Origin: Thermoplasmatales archaeon UBA447
Lineage (GTDB): Archaea; Thermoplasmatota; Thermoplasmata; Thermoplasmatales; Thermoplasmataceae
Reading direction: 5' to 3'
NCBI GenBank assembly: GCA_002503205.1
Contig: DARE01000038.1
Coordinates: forward strand, 1 to 13,517
Length of the DNA: 13,517 bases
Shown one piece after another: positions 8,188-13,517 of this stretch. Below the pieces are notes generated by a model that did not search any database, was not told the DNA's origin, and saw only the letters and a program-made list of their open reading frames with translations. A program made the position numbers and the translations under genes. Every line of letters starts with the position of its first letter. Within the stretch, counting starts at the first letter, position 1.

Positions 8188-9489
8188 TCATTCCTTATTC
8201 GGACTAGATTTTCCTGAATCCGTCAAGAACTTTGGCTTTTCTTCAATATTGCTTGTAACAACCTTTCTTGTGAATAGAACCACAATGAAGGCTATAAGTG
8301 CAGGTATGACTACAGCAACGGTTGAGGCCGTCCTGTAGTGATTTGTTCCAAGAACAGCTGCATAAAATGGCCCCCCTATTATTGTACCTACATTGAAGAT
8401 GAAGAATAAAAAACCCGTAATGGAGCCAACAATTGTATCACTCACAGAATCCTGTCCAAGAGCTACCAGAATATCAACGTATACTCCCCAACCAGATCCA
8501 AAGATGAACGTAAATGCAATGAGCCCATAGAAATTAGTTGTCAAGAGGAACATCCCTGCCGATCCTAGAGCGACAAGTCCTGAGGCAAAAATAACCATGT
8601 ATTTTCTGCCAATCCTGTCAGCAGTAAAACCGATAGGAAAAGCTAAGATGAAGCCCCCAAGACCTGCTGAGGATGCTATAACTGCTGCAGACCCACTTTT
8701 GAAAAGAAGCCCTTTTATTAAATAGTCCGAGAAATACCCTATGTATCCAGCAAAAAGAGCTATCCCAAAGAAAAATATCGATATAGATAGAAGGATAACA
8801 TTATAGTTAAAAGCATCAGAAATCTTTATCTTAGGGCGTTTTCCAATTTTCTTAAAGGTGGATGGGATAAATATGTAAACCAGTGTTAAAATTATAATTG
8901 CAAGTACTCCAGAGATTTCAAAGGGAATCCTGAAAGCTGGGAGGAAAGGTGAAATCACATATGGACTGGTGAACAAGCCCACGCCAAAGAATGTGGCCCA
9001 AACTGATACGGCTTTACCACGTGTTTCAAAGAACAGATCCCCAAGAACTGCTACCCCGGCTGGTTGAAACATTCCAACACCAATTCCCACAGCAAACCTT
9101 GTAGCGAATAGTTCTGGCGTTGTTGTAACAAAACCTGTGGCGAAAGTGGCGACAGAGAAAATTGCAACAGATATAAGTATCAGATTTTTAACCGAGAACC
9201 TATCAAACGAAAATCCTCCAAGAAGGCTGAAAATGGCAATTCCCACAGCATAGCCTGTGACTATAAACCCAATTGTGAGGAAAGAAGGGCCTGTTAAAGC
9301 AGGAACTATATATGTAGATCCAAAAGAATAAATTTCGCTGTCGAAGGCCTCCAGAAAGGCCGGGAGGCCTGCTACAATAGCAATAAGAACAAATCTGCCG
9401 AGGCTGTCACCAGCCGCCTGTCTTACGGTCTCTGACCGTTGAAGCCCTAAAAGATGTGAGCTTGCCATGCTATAATATACTTTTATCAT
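8188..9489 (-). CDS. MFS transporter, probably proton-coupled
   Basis: Major facilitator superfamily protein of 433 residues with about 12 hydrophobic helices. The loop between helices 2 and 3 carries a motif-A variant, GGFSFDRFSVKN (91-102). Its counterpart between helices 8 and 9 is GFTADRIGRK (287-296). An acidic residue in helix 1 (D50 in FLEAFDSEIYSF) and R131 in helix 4 (ATRFAVGIGVGM) resemble those of the aromatic acid and sugar proton symporters, so uptake driven by the large proton gradient of an acidophile is plausible. Substrate is unknown. The first ATG (9489) is used here; M8 (9468) is an alternative. The hydrophilic C-terminal tail of about 25 residues is cytoplasmic by the usual topology. 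It has its own TATA box and a repeated element upstream. Codons look slightly richer in A and T than in the gyrase cluster. Confidence 0.92.
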   Translation of the reverse strand: MIKVYYSMASSHLLGLQRSETVRQAAGDSLGRFVLIAIVAGLPAFLEAFDSEIYSFGSTYIVPALTGPSFLTIGFIVTGYAVGIAIFSLLGGFSFDRFSVKNLILISVAIFSVATFATGFVTTTPELFATRFAVGIGVGMFQPAGVAVLGDLFFETRGKAVSVWATFFGVGLFTSPYVISPFLPAFRIPFEISGVLAIIILTLVYIFIPSTFKKIGKRPKIKISDAFNYNVILLSISIFFFGIALFAGYIGYFSDYLIKGLLFKSGSAAVIASSAGLGGFILAFPIGFTADRIGRKYMVIFASGLVALGSAGMFLLTTNFYGLIAFTFIFGSGWGVYVDILVALGQDSVSDTIVGSITGFLFFIFNVGTIIGGPFYAAVLGTNHYRTASTVAVVIPALIAFIVVLFTRKVVTSNIEEKPKFLTDSGKSSPNKE

Positions 9490-9522
9490 TTAAAAATATT
9501 TTGGCTTCATAAGATTCATAAC

Positions 9523-9535
9523 TTATAAATTTGGA
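9523..9535 (-). promoter_or_regulatory. BRE/TATA promoter of the MFS gene
   Basis: The minus strand reads TCCAAA followed by TTTATAA (TATA at 9529-9523). The start point would fall near 9500, giving a leader of about 11 bases before the ATG at 9489. Good match to archaeal promoter spacing. Confidence 0.5.
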
Positions 9536-9541
9536 TCCATT

Positions 9542-9569
9542 TAGTGAACTTAACAATGCTAGTGAACTT
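9542..9569. repeat. two direct copies of a 10-base repeat, candidate operator of the MFS gene
   Basis: TAGTGAACTT occurs at 9542-9551 and again at 9560-9569, exactly 18 bases apart. It begins only a few bases upstream of the BRE of the transporter promoter. The core GTGAACTT recurs at 9806-9813 in the same spacer. The near-palindrome TGAA-CAA-TTCA lies at 9621-9631. Position and spacing of nearly two helical turns suggest binding sites for a regulator acting at the TATA box. The regulator is not identified. Confidence 0.4.
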
Positions 9570-9876
9570 TCCATTAAAAATGATATTGGGAAATTAGATT
9601 TCTTATAATTCGAAATAAATTGAACAATTCACTTTGCTTGAACTGGAACATAATTGGAATACTGCCCAACCGGCATATAAGTTATTATAATCATCCTGAA
9701 TCTCAACTTTTATCCTTTTAAGGAATCTCATTTTCCAATGTCCTGCAACCATACAAGACCTTTCGCCTTCGGAAATGAGGAAAAACCCTAGAATAAAATA
9801 TATAGGTGAACTTAGCTTCTTCTATTGTATCATCTTAATAGAATATAAAAACCAATAATTATTTTCAAGAATAGTT

Positions 9877-9893
9877 AAAAAAAAAGAAAAAAA
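9877..9893 (-). terminator. poly-T terminator of the protease gene
   Basis: On the minus strand this reads seven T, one C and nine T, beginning 13 bases after the protease stop codon. No hairpin precedes it. Strong T tracts of this kind are the usual archaeal intrinsic termination signal, so the protease transcript most likely ends here. Confidence 0.65.
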
Positions 9894-9905
9894 TGAATAA
9901 AAATA

Positions 9906-12900
9906 TCAGTAGTCTTCGTAATAGTTCCCAAGATCAATGCTCAGGTTATATGAACTGAGACTACCGATTCCGGCGAAATCATTCCATCCTGTGCCTAGGA
10001 AGTTACTTGTTACTTCTCCGGGATACGGCTGAGAGTACTCAACCATGTGATACGCAGGAAGCCCGTAGGTATTGCCATAACCCAGTTCATACAGTGCAGG
10101 CTGTAGCCATCCCATATCCTTGGTCTTTGACATTCCGCTTTCATAGAGGTACTGGCCTATGTCAGCGAATATTCCTGCAGAGATTGGCGTCGCAAAGCTT
10201 GTTCCTCCTGCTGTGAAGTACTCTCCAAATGATACAGTTATCATCTTGCTGGCAGGCATGGATATGTCAGGCTGTGCCCTCATTGTGAACTGGTCAGGAA
10301 CAACGATTCTCTCAATTGTCTGGTATGCTGGCCGTGAGTAGAAGAAGCTGTTGCCTCCTCCAGAGCCAACTGCACCTCCATAGAATGAGTATTCAGGCTG
10401 GTACCAGCCATATTCCCCTACTATAGCACCGGTTTCATTAAGGACTGGATCTATTCCACCTACAGACATGATGTACTGTGATGTCATCACTGTCTGATAA
10501 TAGGTGAGATGGCTGTCCGATGAACCTAGGAATATAGTGGTTCCCTCTGCAACTGCCTGTAGCCCTATGAGATCATATATTTTTGCAAATCCGCTGTCAT
10601 GGTGGAACTGGAATTCTGCCCAGCTTCCGGATATTACCTGTGGCTGGATTTCATTGAGGAAGTAATAGAGTTCAATGTTCACTGCGTTATCGCCTATACC
10701 AGTGAGGTTGAAAGGCTGCATCACATCATATATAGTGGCATTAGGTGCCATTGCTCCTGACCATTCTACATCCAGATCAGCCTCGACACCTTCAGGATAG
10801 GGATTCTGACCATTTGGAGTTAGATTAATGAATTTCACTGTTGGATTGTGTATGCCGTAGGTGTCCCAGAACTGGGCAATGCTTGAAATGTTGGCAGATT
10901 CTCCGACACCCAGGATTCCGATCTTCATTCCTGTTCCATTGTAACCCATTGACTGCAGTTGACTGACACCGTAATAGCTGGCGAGGTTAGTTGGGGTCAT
11001 AACTTCAGTTGAACCATATATTGGGTTTCCGGAGAGCCTCTGTACACTTGTAAGAGTTGAACCCGATGTCTGTCCTGCTGTGAGAAGGGCATCTGTTGAG
11101 TAACTCATTCCATACACATGAACAATCATTGAACTGAACTGTGTTGGAATATACGGGTTCTGTGCATTACTCATGAATATCGTTGCCTGTGGAAGGAATG
11201 TTGAGCCGAAGGCAAAGTTGAACTCAGTGACTCCAAATGTATGCAAAACCATAGAAGCATTACCGGATAGAACAAGAACCAGCGGGGCATAGCTGTAGCT
11301 CCATACCTTGAACCCCTGATCCATATAGTATGTTGCGATGCTGTCTATCCGGGATTGCGCGGGATAGTACATGTTCTGGAATTCCTGGGCCGTCAGATAG
11401 TGATGGAAGTTTGACGAAAGAGGTGAATTCACCGATGCAACAAATGCCTCAAGGTTCCCAAGGTTGGTCATGTTCAGGTACAGAGTCAGTGTCATGGATG
11501 TATTGCCAGGAACTGGGCCCAGATTGTAGAGATCACTTGCGAAGTTGGCCGATGTCATAAGATACGGTATGTTCCCGCCAAGCATTTCAGTGTTTGAAGG
11601 CTGGAGATCTATTACATTCAGTGTCTCATAATCTCCACCAACGGCTATATTTCCATAGTCATTGTAAGGAGTTGTTCCCGCAAAGTTCCACCAGAAGTTG
11701 CCTCCTATGTATGAACCACCAACTATGCTTCCCATAAGTTGAACACCTAAAACCGTAGCCACACTGCTTGCGGATGTTTCAGTCACATTCCACATGTTCA
11801 GGTATACTGAGCTGTTTCCAGTGTATATGTTGTATGATGGGCTAAGGGCAGGCATTTCAACGGTGAAATAGTTGTTGTAAATTGTGTTGTTGGATGCAAA
11901 CATAACAACACCAGCTGGCTCTCCCCAGACATTGGCGCTTTTGTCAAGGATCGGAGTGCTGACAAGATCAAGGCTGTTTTCAAAGTAGTTACCCCATATG
12001 GTATTGTACTGACCGTTATAAATCAGAACTGATGCTGTCTCTGCCTCAAATACATTGTTTCCGATCAGGTTGTTTGAAGAATTCCACAGTATCACATTTG
12101 CAAGTGGAAATCCTGCCCCATTGGAAGAATACCAACCCGAAATATGTGTGGAGTTCCATAAGACAAAGTTGGAAACATTGTAAAGCCAGTACCCAAGATC
12201 ATTGGTTGCGGGAAGATCACTGAGTGCCGCGTAGAAGCTGGCTGGGAAAGCATAGCTTATCCCGAATGCAGGCATTGATGACGCAACAGCGTGCGCATTG
12301 GTGTTCATTAGCATCACACCTTCAAACTGCGGGAAGGCGAAGTCATTGATAGATCCAAACACTGGGCTTAATGGATAATACTGCTGATTAAAGAGCATAT
12401 ATGGATTGGAAGCTGTTCCATCTCCCGCATATGATATGTTAGCAAGCTGAGCGTTGTTCATTGCGAACAATGGTGTGTATATTCCAGTCAGGCTGTTATA
12501 CATTAGATTGAATGAATCCATCTGGCTGAGTGTTGCGTATACCGGGTCATGGTAGCTCATCAGAACCTGGGCCGTATACATTCCTTCCGGAAGCCAGAAA
12601 TTATATGAACCTGACGCAGAAAGAGGAACGTATCCTGCCTGGGAATAGTTTATGCTGTTCCCTGGACTGACAAACATGAAGGCATTACTGGGTGAAACCT
12701 TTCCTGTGAAATGTTCCATAGATGTCGCAGAAGAGACATTCCACATTCCATAAAGCATGGAAGGGCCAGAAGTAAGTATTGCCTGATTGTTAGAATTCCA
12801 TGAGATTGCCTCACCCATGGAGGTTTCTCCTGTATCAGTTCCGAAGTCATAGGCTGAAGGTACATTTATGTAATTCTGGGAAGTTTTCATCTTATTGTTG

Positions 12901-13517
12901 TTATTATTTCCTGGACCAAGCGGAGGTGGTGGGGGCATGTGGTGGTGATGCTGTTCATTCATTTCCGCCGGAATGTATTTCAACTGCATTGAGCCGTTTA
13001 TGTTCATAACCGTGGTAGTGCTGCCTCCTCCAGGGCCACCAAGCATTATTTCTGCATCATATAGTAGCCCCAGCGGTGTCAACTGGGTTCCACTTACCCT
13101 GAAATAAGAGAAAGGAGCTTTGTATCCCATAGGCATTCCATAAGTTGAGTTGAATGTAACCCTGTCGTATGTTCCGCTCTCCATTATTGTTGGGATAGAG
13201 TAATTGAAGAAAACAACATTCCTTCCATTTATTTCAGTCAGGTTAAGGTAAAGCTGCAAGGTGAATGGTAGGCTTACCTTGTAACTTGGCCCAATGGCTA
13301 TGTGCACTCCCGGATAAGGATAGACATGTCCGGTTGAATTATAGATTGTGTTAGGCTGCATTACTGCAGTCGGACTCGAGAAATTCCAGATATTGTCCTC
13401 AAATCCAAGAACATGGGTTCTGGTGGAATACGTTGCCACGTTCTGTGTCCAAAAATCATAGTTTGATACTCCGAACAGTGTTGTGTTGTCCATAATTGTG
13501 TTAAGCTGGAATGTAAG
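9906..13517 (-). CDS. secreted multidomain protease: thermopsin-like, beta-helix and S53 sedolisin (5' end outside window)
   Basis: The frame stays open to the window edge, so the N-terminus and any signal peptide are missing; 1204 codons are visible. Residues are numbered from the methionine at 13493, which is probably internal. Residues 1-250 match the C-terminal part of thermopsin (A5 family): FEDNIWNFSS (31-40), TYDRVTF (108-114), YDAEIMLGGPGGGS (145-158) and DFGTDTGET (216-224), interrupted by a His/Pro/Asn linker (180-205). A beta-sandwich-like part follows (about 270-320), then NosD-like parallel beta-helix repeats (about 440-625). A pro-kumamolisin propeptide (about 664-762) includes LYLNMTN and HHYLTAQEF. 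The S53 domain (about 833-1195) has E904 and D908, oxyanion D993 in GSSDSH, and nucleophile S1099 in GGTSFATP. No cysteine, 26 N-glycosylation sequons, 14 Lys and 9 Arg in 1195 residues. No C-terminal anchor is seen. It probably digests protein outside the cell at low pH; the thermopsin activity cannot be judged from the visible part. Confidence 0.92.
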   Translation of the reverse strand, partial: LTFQLNTIMDNTTLFGVSNYDFWTQNVATYSTRTHVLGFEDNIWNFSSPTAVMQPNTIYNSTGHVYPYPGVHIAIGPSYKVSLPFTLQLYLNLTEINGRNVVFFNYSIPTIMESGTYDRVTFNSTYGMPMGYKAPFSYFRVSGTQLTPLGLLYDAEIMLGGPGGGSTTTVMNINGSMQLKYIPAEMNEQHHHHMPPPPPLGPGNNNNNKMKTSQNYINVPSAYDFGTDTGETSMGEAISWNSNNQAILTSGPSMLYGMWNVSSATSMEHFTGKVSPSNAFMFVSPGNSINYSQAGYVPLSASGSYNFWLPEGMYTAQVLMSYHDPVYATLSQMDSFNLMYNSLTGIYTPLFAMNNAQLANISYAGDGTASNPYMLFNQQYYPLSPVFGSINDFAFPQFEGVMLMNTNAHAVASSMPAFGISYAFPASFYAALSDLPATNDLGYWLYNVSNFVLWNSTHISGWYSSNGAGFPLANVILWNSSNNLIGNNVFEAETASVLIYNGQYNTIWGNYFENSLDLVSTPILDKSANVWGEPAGVVMFASNNTIYNNYFTVEMPALSPSYNIYTGNSSVYLNMWNVTETSASSVATVLGVQLMGSIVGGSYIGGNFWWNFAGTTPYNDYGNIAVGGDYETLNVIDLQPSNTEMLGGNIPYLMTSANFASDLYNLGPVPGNTSMTLTLYLNMTNLGNLEAFVASVNSPLSSNFHHYLTAQEFQNMYYPAQSRIDSIATYYMDQGFKVWSYSYAPLVLVLSGNASMVLHTFGVTEFNFAFGSTFLPQATIFMSNAQNPYIPTQFSSMIVHVYGMSYSTDALLTAGQTSGSTLTSVQRLSGNPIYGSTEVMTPTNLASYYGVSQLQSMGYNGTGMKIGILGVGESANISSIAQFWDTYGIHNPTVKFINLTPNGQNPYPEGVEADLDVEWSGAMAPNATIYDVMQPFNLTGIGDNAVNIELYYFLNEIQPQVISGSWAEFQFHHDSGFAKIYDLIGLQAVAEGTTIFLGSSDSHLTYYQTVMTSQYIMSVGGIDPVLNETGAIVGEYGWYQPEYSFYGGAVGSGGGNSFFYSRPAYQTIERIVVPDQFTMRAQPDISMPASKMITVSFGEYFTAGGTSFATPISAGIFADIGQYLYESGMSKTKDMGWLQPALYELGYGNTYGLPAYHMVEYSQPYPGEVTSNFLGTGWNDFAGIGSLSSYNLSIDLGNYYEDY

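Larger units (their letters stand above)
9490..9905. other. AT-rich spacer between the MFS and protease genes
   Basis: About 416 bases with no plausible gene on either strand; open frames are very short. It holds the transporter promoter, the GTGAACTT repeats and the protease terminator. The middle part (about 9640-9870) shows nothing I can name. Both flanking genes are on the minus strand, so the spacer separates two transcripts that run in the same direction. Confidence 0.6.

Noticed and set aside
9750..9776. Small hairpin around the TTTC...GAAA arms in the spacer
   Set aside because: Only four base pairs, no adjacent functional element and no T run.

Overview
The window looks like a chromosomal segment of an acidophilic archaeon of the Thermoplasmatales type (Thermoplasma, Ferroplasma and Cuniculiplasma relatives). 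The reasons are: bacterial-type DNA gyrase genes gyrB-gyrA, which among archaea are a euryarchaeal trait; archaeal BRE/TATA promoters close to start codons with few clear Shine-Dalgarno sites; AT-rich spacers; and a very large secreted protein with thermopsin-like and sedolisin (S53) parts, both acid-protease families. The assignment is inferred from gene content. Species cannot be read from the sequence.

Left part (1-7026, plus strand): an AT-rich spacer without a convincing gene (1-316), a small protein with a TusA/SirA-like layout but an altered cysteine motif (317-586), then a tight cluster behind its own promoter. The cluster is gyrB, gyrA 10 bases later, homoserine dehydrogenase overlapping gyrA by ATGA, and 15 bases later a metallo-beta-lactamase-fold hydrolase with a C-terminal winged-helix-like region. 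The spacing suggests one transcript that joins DNA topology control with threonine/methionine precursor synthesis.

Middle (7002-9489): an aldo/keto reductase on the minus strand whose 3' end overlaps the hydrolase gene tail to tail; a CAT-anticodon tRNA on the plus strand with its own TATA element; and a 12-helix MFS transporter on the minus strand. A pair of direct repeats spaced 18 bp apart lies just upstream of the transporter's TATA box and is a candidate operator.

Right part (9490-13517): an AT-rich spacer, a poly-T terminator, and a minus-strand gene that runs off the right edge. It encodes at least 1204 residues: the C-terminal part of a thermopsin-like domain, a His/Pro/Asn-rich linker, beta-sandwich and NosD-like parallel beta-helix regions, an internal pro-kumamolisin propeptide, and an S53 catalytic domain with Glu, Asp and Ser in place. 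It has no cysteine, 26 N-glycosylation sequons and only 23 Lys/Arg in 1195 residues, which fits a protein exposed to hot acid. This multidomain protease is the most unusual object in the window.
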